Counted from the stretch's first letter, positions 36,361-48,552 are shown. The stretch is DNA of 64,000 nucleotides from Perilla frutescens (GCA_026008535.1 BRKX01000006.1:30058664-30122663), one strand, 5' to 3'. Notes: a model not told the origin generated them from the letters alone. A program made the numbers and translations.

Positions 36361-36928
36361 ATAATTGAATAAGGAGCGCGTTGCAAGTTGAATCGGGTCA
36401 ATCGACCAAGAAACGAGCAAGAACGAAGCAAAATCGTGGAAGCTGCCGGAGACGCGCGCCGAACGCGACCTGTAAACGCGACCTTCTTGGGTTGCTTTTC
36501 AATCCTCTTACAGGCGCGACCTGTAGGTGCGAATTTCTCCACTCGCGCCTCACAACACACCCAAACTCAACCCACAGACGTGACTCGTGCTCGTGGTGCA
36601 GAGGCCTTTAGGGGCATGATTTTCTTTGGCTGGAATGCGACCCCCGGACGTGACCTTGGGGGGGGGGGGGTCGTGCCTCAGTGCACTCCAGATGCGAGGT
36701 GCAGGCGTGAGTGAAGGGGGTCGTGCCTCGCAGTGTTGCGCAGACGTGACCCCCACACGTGACCCCTCTGGATGAGTTTCGGCCACTTCAGAGACGTGTT
36801 TTCCTTTGTTCCAAACTCGACCCCTGGGCGCGAGCTTCTCAGGGTATGCACACTAGATCAGTTTAGACATTTTATTTTTGTTTTGATAAAAATTTGCACT
36901 AATTTTTTGTCTTTTTGATAAGTAGTGT
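36361..36928 (+). repeat. GC-rich leader-like block with recurring CGACC words and a 13-G run
   Basis: This block is sharply richer in GC than its surroundings. It repeats degenerate pairs such as GCGACCTGTA / GCGACCTT, GCGCGACCTGTAGG, GACGTGACC and CGACCCCTGGGCGCGA. It contains a run of 13 G at 36658-36670. It ends just before the gag ATG at 36929, so it is most likely leader or LTR remnant of that gypsy element. Overlapping frames on both strands here are composition artefacts. I found no PBS. Confidence 0.5.
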
Positions 36929-38856
36929 ATGCACACTAGGTCTCAAGGAGAACCTCCTATCGATTTGGACATGGAAATAGAAGCAACAATTTGCCACAAC
37001 AATGCACGTAGATGGAGGAGAATGGCGAATAATCCTCTACCCGTTCAAGACCCTCTAATTGCGCAACTTCAAATGCAATTAGAGGTGATGCAAGGGTAAT
37101 TGAGAGCCCAAGAGAAAGCACGAATCAGACAAGAAGAGACTCCAATTCGGAACCTTTTCCAACCCGTGGTAAATCAAGGAGTGGCAAATGGACCACCTAT
37201 TCAAGCCAACAACTTTGAACTCAAGATGTCCCTTATACTCATGATCCAACAACACCCGTTCCGAGGGACGGCAATGGAGGATCCAAATGAGCACATACGC
37301 AAATTTCTTGAGTATAGTGGGATTATGAAGGTGAATGGAGTCCCGGAAGATGTGATTCGATTTCAGCTTTTTCTATTTTCTTTGAGTGACAAGGCGGAGA
37401 ATTGGTGGTTAAGCCAAGACCCGGGATCTTTTCCAACTTGGAATCTATATGTGATGAAATTTCTTCACAAGTTTTTCCCACCCAGAAAAACTCTCAAACT
37501 TAAGGGTGAAATCACCATATTCAAGCAATGAGAAGACGAATATATGTATGAGGGGTGGGAACGCTTTAGAGAAATGCTGAGGAAGTGTCCCGGATATAGG
37601 TTCGGAACCGAACACCAAGTGTGTATCTTCTATGCTGGGTGTAAACCCGAGGTGAGGACACTTATGGATGCTGCTGCAGGAGGTTCATTGCTAGCAAGAG
37701 GTCCAGAAGAGGCCATGCGAATTATAGAGGAAATGGCCTCTAATTCATTCCAATGGCCAGTAGCAAGAGAGAACGTTCAAATCATGAAGAAAGGTGCATA
37801 TACTTCTAGTTCGGATGCACTTGGACTATTGGCGGCTTAAATGTCAACGTTGAATTCGAAGATTGAAGGCTTCACCGCTCTAAAGCCCGAGACTTCCGAA
37901 GACCAGTTCGAAGAAATGAACTATGTGAACCAAGGAGACTATTCAAATCAACAAAGGCCATACAATCAAGGGTTCAAGCCGCAATACGGAGGTCAATATG
38001 GTGGAATCAAAATTTCTAAAATAGGGCACAACATCCTAACTTGTCTTATGAAAATTCAAACAATGTCATTCAACCACCTCCCGGTTTCTCAATTACCAGT
38101 GGTACTATTGACGAAGAAAGGAAACCTAAGATGGATGAGCTACTAATGGCTTTCATGGGAAAGATGGAAAGATACATGGGTGAGACACAAACTCATTTTG
38201 AAAAATTAGAGAATCATATAGGAGCGATTGACACCCAAGTGAATATGATAGAGATTCAAATGAGCCAACTTGCTACAATTATAGGGAATAAACACCAACA
38301 AGGCAAGTTCCCGAGCAATACAACCATCAACCCAAAAGAGCAATGTAAGGTTATACATGTGTTGAATGTTGGGTTAATGGAAAAATCGGAGGTTTCTCGT
38401 GTAAATATTGATGAACGAGAAGTTGAAAATGGATTGAAAACCAATGAGGGTGAAATTAGAATTGAGAAGAAGTCAACGGAGAAAACTTCAAGTAAGTCAC
38501 TACCATCAACTTTGCCTCTCTTCCCTGTTGTTATTCCATATCCTGAAAGGTTGTGAAAGAATGAGCAAGATGAACAATTCAAGAAATTCTTGGAGGTATT
38601 TCGGAAAGTCCACATCAACCTCCCTCTTGTGAATTTGTTGCAAAGAATGCCAAACTATGCAAAATTCTTTGAGGAAATGTTTTCAAAAAAGAAAAAGTTA
38701 AGAAAGTGTGAAGTATTGAGCCTCACGGGGGAGTGTAGTACCTTCCTTCAACAGAAGTTGCCACAAAAGTTAAAAGATCCAGGGAGTTTTGTTATCCCAT
38801 GTGATATTGGCGAAAACATGAGTGTTAATGCACTTTGTGATCTTGGAGCAAGTGTG
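36929..38856 (+). pseudogene. Ty3/gypsy (Athila-like) gag and start of protease, broken
   Basis: The frame starts MHTRSQGEPPIDLDME and continues with typical Athila/Tat-type gag text: ANNFELKMSLILMIQQHPF, GTAMEDPNEHIRKFLEYSGI, DKAENWWLSQDPGSFPTWN and RKTLKLKGEITIF. It runs through MMISQ-like spacer regions to PQKLKDPGSFVIPCDIGE and the aspartic protease motif ALCDLGASV. Stops lie at 37097-37099, 37529-37531 and 37838-37840, with a frameshift near 38020-38040 and another stop near 38553. Immediately after the protease motif the sequence jumps to an unrelated pol tail. Lineage assignment rests on recognised gag motifs and is moderately sure. Confidence 0.75.
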
Positions 38857-39065
38857 ATGAGGACATCCATAGCAATGAGGAACTCAATCCGGAGCTGCAA
38901 TTCAAAGGCCTCGTCACAAGACTACGAACTAAGAAGTTACAAGATTATTTGCAAGCATCAATTCGCAAGAAGCTCGAAGATGAAGACGGTGTGCAAGGTA
39001 GCTTGAAGATAATGACCTTGTTGATATTTGAAGATGAAGATCAAGACATGGAGTACAATGCATGA
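38857..39065 (+). pseudogene. C-terminal tail of a different gypsy pol, fused to the Athila-like protease
   Basis: In the frame ending at the TGA 39063-39065, the product reads EDIHSNEELNPELQFKGL, then LQDYLQASIRKKLEDEDG and ends DQDMEYNA. It closely matches the C-terminus of the minus-strand element at 61516 (NEDINEELQFKGP, LQDYLQATIRKKLEDED, DQDLEYNA). All of reverse transcriptase, RNase H and most of integrase are missing between the protease motif and this tail. An LTR of the same family follows. Confidence 0.8.
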
Positions 39066-39070
39066 AGAAG

Positions 39071-40057
39071 TGCACGTGTGCATGTGTGCATGAATGAGAG
39101 GCCCACGACCAAAAGTGGAGAAGCCCAAATAATCGGCCCTTGATGATCCAATTAAGGGGATTGATTTTTTAGACTATAGTATTTTATTTTATTTGATTTA
39201 GACTATAGTCAAAGCCAGATTTTTATTTATTTATTTGTGTAATTTTCGGTCATGTTGAGTCCATGTTGACTAGGTTTTATTTAAGGCACAATTCTACTTT
39301 GAATAGAATTCTAGTTTAGGAAGTTTCCTAGTCTAGTTCTAGTTGCTTTTTGGAGTCTAGATTTTCGGCCATTATCCTAGTATTTTCGGCCATGCTCTAT
39401 TATAAATAGAGCCTCATTGTGACATTCATACTTTAGGCTATATTTGATTAATTAAGCTTTGCTTTCAATATCGTCTCAACCCCATTTAATCTTTGTGAGT
39501 TTAGATTTTAAATTCATACTCTTAGAACTAGCAACTCTAGGTTTTACAAAGGGAATTGGCCGTCCACGTTTGAGGGATCGTCGGAGACTCGCTACTTGAA
39601 GACCAACTTAAAGAATTTGGCCTTGTGTACATTTGAGATTCAAGGTAACTTTCGGGTTGTGATTCGCATCTACCAATCATCCTTCATCCAACCATTCTCG
39701 ACGCCAATCATCACCATCCACGCTCGTCTTCAATCCAACCCCGTTCGAGTTCAAGTTCAACGTCATTCCAATCAATCCGTAAGTCCATTACAACTCTATC
39801 ATATCCTACCTACTCAAGCCCTTCTTCTCCCATGCCTTCACCATCGAACACATCATCTTCACCGTCCATAAGCCTTCCAAAACAGCCCTCTTTATTTGGA
39901 TTTTGTGTTGGTTTTGTGTGTCATAGTCTAGGTATTTTAGTTGTATCTTAGCCGTCTAGTTTATCGAGTATCGTTCCCTTACTTCACCGACGTAGTTTCT
40001 TTCCTAGCTTCCGCGTATTTTGTGTCGTGTCGTGTTCCAAAGTCCCGGATCACATTA
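39071..40057 (+). mobile_element. Gypsy LTR (family also seen at 60631-61504)
   Basis: The block follows the pol tail and precedes a PBS, so it reads both as the 3' LTR of the chimeric element on its left and as the 5' LTR of the leader on its right. It shares long stretches with the reverse complement of 60631-61504, for example AAGTTTTACAAAGGGAATT-like and GAGGGATCGTCGGAGACTCG. A TATA-like CTATTATAAATAG lies near 39400. The right end ATTA corresponds to ATCA in its relatives. The left end is uncertain within 39071-39092. Confidence 0.7.
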
Positions 40058-40062
40058 TAAAT

Positions 40063-40076
40063 TGGTATCAAGAGCC
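40063..40076 (+). other. Gypsy primer-binding site
   Basis: TGGTATCAAGAGCC is an initiator Met tRNA PBS with one extra A. It lies six bases after the LTR end. It shows that sequence to the right is the leader of an element in plus orientation. Confidence 0.75.
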
Positions 40077-40541
40077 ACGTCGGTTTATATCGTTCGTGGT
40101 TCCATACTTGTTTATTTTGTTTTTGAGTCTTATCGAGTTGTAATTTAATTTCCGTATCATTCATAGTTTAAAAAAAAAAGAGGCAAGGTCGTATAAAAAA
40201 AAAGAAAAGAAAAGCCAACGATCAAAAAAAAAAATCGGATAAAAAAAAAGATCCGAAATTAAAAAAAAAAACAAAAAAGAAGTATATCCATTGTTTCCTT
40301 TTGTGTTTCTTTATTTTTGGTACCTTCCTTATGGTACAAGTTTATAGTTAGATATTTCCTTTTAGATTCTATTTTCTTTTTGGAAATTTCCTTCCAAGTT
40401 TAATTTCTTTTTGGTAACTTCCTTTAGGTGTCATATCTTATTTTTGGTTCTTTCCTTCTAGAGTCTAGGCTAATTAAGGTATTTAGATTGTGTCACATAG
40501 ATTGATACATATCCAAATCACCTAATTACCTTATTTAATTC
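40077..40541 (+). mobile_element. Gypsy leader, left half, interrupted by a later insertion
   Basis: Untranslated leader with A/G-rich tracts (40166-40280) and repeated TTTCTTTTTGG/CTTCCTT words. It is closely similar to the leader at 56719-57300. It breaks off at 40541 in TTTAATTC and resumes at 55074 after the AATTC target duplication. No coding frame. Confidence 0.7.
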
Positions 40542-43500
40542 TGTAACAGCCCGGTCCCGAGATAGGGATTAACGAATAGGGACAGGGTGTTATTAAGGGA
40601 TTATTGAATAAGGCGAAAGTTTAACAAAGAAAGTTTTGGGGATAAAGATATACTTTTGAAAGATAGACGACGATACTTGGGTTTACTTAATTAAGAAGGA
40701 AACATGCTTTTGCGGAACTAAACGGCTAACTGATCAGATACCAACATGCACAGACCCATTTACAGGTCCAAACGGATAGACAGATACCAATTTGAACAAG
40801 CCTCTTCGTAGGCGAAGGAAATACATGCTCGAGAAGTAGGAATAAAACTGAATATGCATCACTTATATATATATTTAGATAATTATGTCTTGGAGAATAT
40901 CCTTATAATCTTTGATAAACATAATTGAACTTGAAAGAACTTGGAAAAAGTGTATCAGAGTAGCAGAAACATCATGGGGTTCCAAAAGAAACTTATATAG
41001 TAGTAAAACAATCTTGGTAGCCAACCCACATCCACAACCACCATCATCCTCAGCATCTCAACCTGAAAACATTTGAAAAAGAGGGGGCGTGAGCACTAAT
41101 GTACTCAGTGGGTTTTAATAAAAGCTTCTTTGATAACTCAAGAAATATCCAATAGCAACCTGGCGGTATATGGAGAGCAAAACGCAAAAGCCCTCTCCAT
41201 ATCCGCAAAACCTTTTCTTTACTTTTGGACCCAACCTTGGCTCAAACCTGATGTCAACTGTACCCTTAGGCATGCCATAAGATAGAAGAGGGGTTACCTC
41301 AAATATCCTCCCGAGTATGCGAGGGGAATACCCAGCAGTGACTCCCTTTAATGATCAAAGATCATGAACTCTGAGCTCAATCCTGGTTATAGAGCTATAT
41401 TCTTCCTTTCTCAACCTTAATCTTTAATTTCTTAGCTTCCTTAACCTTACTAGAATTATCGAGCTTAGAGCAACGTCTAAGGCTAATCTTTTACTTAAGC
41501 ATTACTTTGGCCTATAAGGGATTTATCACTACCCTAAAAGGCAATGCTTAATTAGCTAAATAAACTTTAGCAGAATCCAACATTCAAATACGAAGAAATG
41601 AACGTGCATAATCATAAATTGCAATTAAAGCAATTCTAATTACCTCATGCTAGCATAAACAATACTTAAACAATTCTAACATTTCTAAACATGCTCGAGA
41701 GCTCAATCAACATATAATATTTTTCCTTTTCTTCCTTCCTTGTACAGAGATCAATCAGGGAGAGCAAAATATTTTATTGGATATTTCATTTGTCCTATAT
41801 GCTTCTAGAGCTTATTAGCTCAAACTTTAGATGAGTATAGATTTACCCACCTCGATTACTGGACAGAAGATGAAGCAACGAGTTGATGATCCTTCTCAGA
41901 ATTCCTACGAGGCTCACTTCCTCCTATAAAAGTTGAATCATCGACTTAGCGGCCTTCTTCGAAGAAATTAACTATCTAAAGCGAGAAATAATGAGATCTA
42001 ACTCGAAGACTAGAATCTAAGACTTATTTACAGATTGCACGACTTTACCACTTCATAAATTTTGAGAAGAATTTATTTACAGAACGTCACGTCTTGATTT
42101 CTCGATTTTTAGACGGAGAATAACTTGAATGGATTACTCGAAATAAATCGAAAATATCTTCATTGCTTTTCTAAAATTTACTCTTGAAAAATAACTTGGA
42201 AATAACGCGACTTGAAAAGCTTAAAAAGCTCGAGAAGAGCGGAAATAGCCAGAAAAGAAACGGCGGAAAACAACACGGAGAAGGGGGTGCCGCGGCGCAC
42301 ATAGGCGCCGGCGGGCTGCCCCCCCACCGCGGGGCACATGAGCCTCGGCGGGCTCATGGTGGCCGAGGGGGGTGCAGCGCGGCGGCGCACCCCCTCTCCC
42401 GCGGGGCTCCCTCCCTTTCTCTCTCTTCAGCCCAATTCTGGGCGATCTTCAACTGGGTTCTTCATGTTCATTGATTCTTCGACGAACACGAAGAACAATT
42501 AACCCGAAATTTCTTAAAAACAATATACTTGAAATTAACATGCAACAACATGCTTTAACTTTTAAAAAGAATTTTGGCATTATAACGGCGTAAACACGAT
42601 AATCCTCTTTAAATATTTAGAATAACGATGAAATTTCTAAATATAGCTTGAACGGAATTTAAACGGAATAAACGGGGCTAATCTCAAGAATAATAACGAC
42701 ATGAATAAAACGAGAAATATAACGTAAACGTTATTAACTTGGAACTTCAATAAAAATTGAAATACAACTTAGACGGAAGGTAAACGAGCAATAATGAAGA
42801 ACGCGAAGAACGTAAAGAATGACAAGTAAATGCGGAATTTAAAGACGAAAAAAGAAATAGAGATCGAGACCGACGAACAAGAATGGACAGGGTTAGGTGA
42901 GTCGAAGAAAGGTGGCTAGCTCGGCGTCTCATCGAGTTGCAACGACGACAGAGATGCCCGTTACAACCAAACGGTGCCTCTAGCACCTTCCCTCACCGCA
43001 TCCCTTCCACGCCACTCCGCTCGTCGTCTTGCAGAACACTCACGAAGAACGCTTTTTACTTCGACAGAACTTTCTCGGCTCTCACGAGCTTTCCCACTCT
43101 CTATGAAGTGAAATGGATGGAAATGAGTAAATGAATGCAAAGGGGTGGCCTTGTTTTTATAGGAAAAGCTTTGGCTTCCAAGGGAAACCTCTTCAGTGCA
43201 AGAATACTGCAAAAGTTATCCCGGGTTCGGTTAAAAGTTGCTTTATTCGATGTCGAGATCCAAATGACTTCAGACACGAAATTTAAAAATACCAAGAGAC
43301 TCGTTGGCTCGAATACTAGTGAACCAACTTGATTCGTGAAAAAGACAGGGTCGTCTGAAGAGAGACGAGCAAAGATTCCCTTTTTGTAATTACTTTTTAC
43401 TATTCACTCAGACTGACAGATTTTTCTCCCGAGTGTTCGATTGACCTTAGAATGGAAATCCGTGAACGCCAACGGAATCCATGAGTCATTTCCCATAAGA

Positions 43501-43870
43501 GGGGCCTGACAGAACTAGACTCGGATCAACGAGGAGGATTTCGTAAATTTCTCAAAACACGAACGCACGCAAAAGTTACTATTCATTCACATTTTAAATA
43601 CGTTTTTCATCACTGGGAACTCAAATGACTTCAGAATTAAAATCCGAAAACACTGGCATACTCCTTGAGTTAAAACCTTTCTAACAAGACCATGAATGGC
43701 CATATAAGAATTAAGATCAGATTTTTCGAAAAAACGATCTTCACGAAAACTGACCCCTAAAGTCGTGACTGACATCTGACCTTTATTAACCTTGATTAAA
43801 CTTATTCCTTAACTTCTTAATTATCATTAAGAATCCTCTTATCCTTAATCGAAAAATCTGGGGTATTACA
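40542..43870 (-). mobile_element. 3' LTR of a nested minus-strand gypsy element (3329 bp)
   Basis: It begins TGTAACAGCCCGG and ends GGGTATTACA on the plus strand, and is nearly identical along its length to 51743-55068. In the first 340 bp I count about eight substitutions and one TA-repeat indel. AATTC precedes it (40537-40541) and follows the partner LTR (55069-55073), a perfect 5-bp target duplication. It contains a GC-rich hairpin block (42283-42394). Frames at 42184-43332 recur in the other LTR and are not genes. Confidence 0.93.
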
Positions 43871-43885
43871 TCCTACTCCCCTTAA
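43871..43885 (-). other. Polypurine tract of the nested gypsy element
   Basis: On the minus strand the sequence AAGGGGAGTAGGA directly precedes the LTR start TGTAATACCC. This is the expected place and composition for the primer of plus-strand synthesis. Confidence 0.75.
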
Positions 43886-43998
43886 ATAAATTTCATCCCG
43901 AAATTTACTAACCATGACAAGCGATATCAGGGTATTTTTTGTAGCTCGGATTCGAGCTCCCATGTTGCTTCCTTTGAACCATGATGGTTCCAGATTAT

Positions 43999-45313
43999 CT
44001 ATGAAAGATTAATCTTCTTGTTCTTTAACTTATGGATCTTTTGATCCACAGCGGCCTGGGGTTTCTCTTCCCATGCTAAGTCCTCATCCAGGACTATCTC
44101 TTCCTTATTAACCACGTGTTTTGGATCTAACACGTACTTTCTCAACAGTGAGATAGGAAAGACGTTATGAACGTCACTCAGGTTGGGTGATAACGCCAAC
44201 CGGTAGGCTACTTTATTCACCTTCTAAAATCTTAAAAGGTCCAACAAATTTGGGCCTTAGCTTACTTCTTTTGCCAAGGAGAATCACTCCTTGATGGAGA
44301 CATTTTCAAGAACACTTTAACTCCAATGACAAAACTGAGTTCCATTCTTCTTTGATCTGCGTAAGCCTTTTGTCTATCTTGAGCCTCCTTGATTTGCTGA
44401 CGAACCAGCTCGATCTTCTAAACCACTCCTAGACCATTTCAGATCCAACTATCCTTCTTTTTCTATCTTTGTCCCAATACCCGCGATCTATACTTCCTTC
44501 CGAATAGGGCTTCATAAGGGGCCATGCCGATCGATGATTGGTAGCTATTGTTGAACGCAACCTTTACCAATTGTAGTAGCTCCTCCCAGCTGCTTCTTTG
44601 ATTGACGACAATGTCTTCTAGAATCTAGATAGTCCTTTCGGACTGGCCATCCGTTTGAGGATGAAATGCCGTGCTGAAATTGGGCTTTGATCCCATTGCT
44701 TTTTGTAGATTCCTCCAAAATCTTGACATAAATCTTGTATCACGGTTCGATATAATCGAGACCGGTACTTTGTGCAATCGCACAAATTCCTTGACATAAT
44801 AATAACAATGAAGTGCTGCTTTCGATAATCGATTCACGATTACCTAAATAACGGTATCATACCGCTTAGACTTTGGAAAAACCTACCACAAAGTCTATAC
44901 TACTATGATCCTACTTCCATTCAGGAATTTCTATGGGTTGGAGCAACCAGAAGGTTTTTGACATAATGCTTCACTTGCTTGACAGATCAACACCCTTTTG
45001 CGAAGTCGGCTACCTCCCTCTTCATGATATTCTACTAGAAGTTCCCCTTGAGGTCTTGATATATCTTGGTGCTTCCGGGATGTGCTATATGGCGTGTCAT
45101 GTGCTTCGCACATAATGTCCTCTTTTAGTTCTTCCTTGCTCGGCACACCAGGCCTTCCTTTGAATAAGAGCACTTTACTGTTGGTTTCCGCGAAGTCTTG
45201 TGAGCTATCCAATCGTGCTTCTAGTCTTTTCCTCTCGAGAACTCATTTCCTCTCTAAGTCTTAACTATCCTTTGTCTCAAGTCGGGATGAGCGACTATCG
45301 CGACGATTTGTGC
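43999..45313 (-). pseudogene. Integrase remnant of the nested gypsy element
   Basis: Fragments in shifting frames keep integrase landmarks: SNRDTRFMSRFWRNLQ and STAFHPQTDGQSERTI (catalytic-core text, 44625-44837) and a C-terminal VFPISLLRKYVLDPKHV (43999-44220) typical of gypsy integrase ends. HISLLRKY-type endings with a following charged stretch are common in chromoviruses of the Tekay/Del kind, but I do not see a clean chromodomain. Many stops and frameshifts interrupt it. The hAT-type element lies at its N-terminal side. Confidence 0.75.
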
Positions 45314-47224
45314 TAGGGGTGTCAAGGTACGACATACCTTACTTTTTTGTCATACCTTATACCTTACCTTAGCTTACGGTATGACAAAAATCATACCGTT
45401 GCCGTATCTTTACCTCCGGCATATCTTAGTTCAGTATACCTTAAATTCGGTATGACACATAATGCATACCTTTACCATACATTTATTTCGGTATACCTTA
45501 CCATACCTTAGTTCAATATACCTTATTGTATCAATATTTCGGTCTGTATCATACCGACATTTCACGATATATCGAAATTATCGTTATACTAAAAAATATT
45601 AGTAAGAAAATACATGCATAAAGAAACATTAATCAATAATTCACTTCATTTATAAAAACATAAATATATTAAATAATACACTTCAATATTACACTTAATT
45701 TAAATTTTCTCAATAAATTTTTAGTCTAAAAATTAAAGAAGAATATAAGAATATTATTTATTATTACATCAGATTTCATATTGTTCAATTTTTAGTTAAG
45801 AGTTTGGTATTAATTATATGAAATATAATATTTTCCTAAATGTTTATGATGAAATTACAGCATTCTATATCATATATCATTTTATTTCAATTTTTTTGAT
45901 AATTCATCATAACTTTTAGTCTTAACAATAAAGAAGAATATAACATTATTATTTATTACATCTGATTTCACATTATTCAATTTTTAGTTAGGAGTTTTGT
46001 ATTAAATTATATAAAATATAATATTTTTCTAAATTTTTATTATGAACATACTAAGTATTATAATATTATATATAATATTTCATTTTAGTATATTTTTCTT
46101 TACTATTCATCATAACTTTTAGTCTAAAGTTTAAAAAAGTATAAAAGATTATCAATAACATTTGCTTTCAAATTGATGAATTTGTAGTTCTAATTTAAGT
46201 ATTAAACTATATGAAATTTAATAATTTTCAAAACTTTCATAATAAACATATTAAGGCCTAAATATTATATTATTGAATAATATAACTCATTTTCTTTAAA
46301 ATGTTTAGACCATTCATCAAAACTTATAGTTTAAAAATTAAAAAATAATACAATTATTATTTATTACATTTGATTTCACATTATTTGATTTTCAGTTATA
46401 ATTTAATTATTAAATTATATTACATATTATGTGTTTATGAACTTTTACGATGAACAAACTATGTATTATATTTTTATATAATACATGTCATTTTCTTTTA
46501 ATCATTTCAATCATTCTTGTTAACTTTTAGTTTGAAAATTTAAGAAGAATAAAAGATTATTATGCATTATATAATTTAATTTATCTTTTATTCTATTGAA
46601 ATAATTTTATATCTTATAATTTACACATACACCATTATATTTTAATTTTATTGATAATTCATTTTAACTTTTAATTTTATTGATCAAAAAAATAGAAGAT
46701 CATTATTTATTACATTTAATTTTAAATAGTTCAATTTTAGTTATAATTTAGGTATTAAATTAAATATTAAAACATAATTTTTATGATAAATTTATTAAAT
46801 ATTGTATTATATATATATATATATATATATCAAATTCGAAGCACAGTATGTACCGATATATACCGTCATACCGTACCACGGTATATGCCGAAGTGAAGGT
46901 ATATAACGGTATATACCTTCAATTTGACATATACCGTGGTACGGTATGACGGTATATACCGGTACATCGGTATATACCTTCACTTCGGCATATACCTTGG
47001 TATGGTATGACGGTATATATCGATATATGACGGTATACCGAACTTTCGGTATATGCCGGTATACCTTAATTTTTGAAAATTCATACCATTATCTTACCAT
47101 AGAATTCCGGTAAGGTATCATACCTTACCGAAAAACCGGTATATCGTAAATATCGGTATCTTCGGTATTTTTCTGGTACGGTATGAATGGTATTCCGGTA
47201 TGATGATATTTTTTGCCAGCCCTA
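45314..47224. mobile_element. hAT-type non-autonomous element (1911 bp) nested in gypsy pol
   Basis: Left end TAGGGGTGTCAA; the right end reversed is TAGGGCTGGCAA, matching at 10 of 12. Flanks ATTTGTGC (45306-45313) and ATTTGTGT (47225-47232) match at 7 of 8, an aged 8-bp target duplication. Both ends are packed with GGTATACC/ACGGTAT words in both directions. The long middle (45600-46830) is AT-rich with repeated GATTTCACATTATTCAATTT-like units. No protein frame is visible. It separates the RNase H and integrase parts of the host element. Confidence 0.82.
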
Positions 47225-48552
47225 ATTTGTGTGCTTAATTGACTTTAGGTGGTGTTAGCACCTCGATTCTTAACTTCTTGAATTCCTATTGAAGCTCCTT
47301 CTTAACTTGAACAACTCCTAACTCTACCTTCTCCTTCCTACTTAGGGCATCAGCTACCACATTTGCCTTACCTGGGTGGTAGCGAGTCGTGCAGTTGTAA
47401 TCCTTTGCAAATTCTAGCGATTTTATCTGCTTATGCTAAGATCCTTTTGCTTTTGCTTGAAGAAACACTTTAGGCTCTTGTGATCTGAGAAGAGTCTCAC
47501 ACTTGGCTCCGTAGAGGTAGTGCCTCTAGATCTTTAGCGTATAAAAAACCGCTGCCAATTCTAAATCATGCGTGGATAGTTCTACTTGTGATTCTTAAAC
47601 TGCCCCGAAGCATAAGGAATCGTCTTTCCTCTCTTCATTAGCACGCATCCTAACCCTTTTCTCGATGCATTAGTGTAAACTAAGAAGTCTTTATTCTCTC
47701 CCTGAATCGCCCACACTGAGGTTGTGGTTACATCTTCTTTAAGGTCTGGAAACTTTCCTCGCACTCGGGCGTCTACCTAAACTTGAGGTCCTTCTTCAAC
47801 AATCGTGTCGTAGCCTTAGATATTGACGGGAATCATTCGATGAATCTGCGATAGTATCCCGCGAGTCCTAGAAAACTTCTTTATCTCATTCACGTTCCTC
47901 GGAGACTTCGAATTGCTTACAGCTTCAATCTTAGCTGGATCCACCTTGATTCCTTCTACTGAAACTATATGACCTACAAATATAACTTCCTTGAGCCGAA
48001 ACTTATACTTGCTAAACTTAGCATAAAGCTTTTCTTTCTTTTAACTTCCCCAGCACCACTCTTAGGTGCTCTTGATGCTCCCCTTCGTCCTTTGAATAGA
48101 TGAGGATATCATCTATGAAAACTAGCACAAACTTATCTGGATATGGGTGAAAAACCAGGTTCATTAAATCCATGAACACCGTTGGGGCGTTGGTCAACCC
48201 GAATGGCATTACCACCAACTCGTATGTCTATAGCGAGTCCTAAAAGCAGTCTTAGGAATATCCTCCTTTCGGTCCTTCAGTTGATAATACTCAAATCTTA
48301 AGTTTATCCTTGAGAAGACACTTGCTCTCTTAGGCTTTGATCAAAGAGATCATCTATTCTTGGGAGAGGGTATCGATTCTTAATGGCCAATTTATAAAGC
48401 TCTCTGTCGTTGATGCACATTCTTAATGTGCCATCCTTCTTCTTCACGAACTAGATTGGAACTTCCCAAGGCGACACACTAGGTTGGATAAAACCTAGGT
48501 CTGATAACTCCTGCAGTTGAATCCTGAGTTCTTGCAATTCCTTAGACGCCAT
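47225..48552 (-). pseudogene. Reverse transcriptase and RNase H remnant of the nested gypsy element
   Basis: Reading down the minus strand from about 48552: [18 protein letters not shown], then [13 protein letters not shown] and [10 protein letters not shown]. Then [19 protein letters not shown] and [17 protein letters not shown] with the catalytic FIDD (48018-48218). RNase H text follows, FLVYTNASRKGLGCVLMKRG (47582-47764). A stop interrupts the first block and several frameshifts follow. The order RT, RNase H, integrase is that of Ty3/gypsy. It is not functional. Confidence 0.85.

Noticed and set aside
36388..36786. Overlapping frames on both strands in the GC-rich block
   Set aside because: Long frames on both strands at once are expected from GC-rich composition; no domain is seen.
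42178..43332. Several frames repeated at 53416-54530
   Set aside because: They lie in the two copies of the same LTR and carry no known domain.
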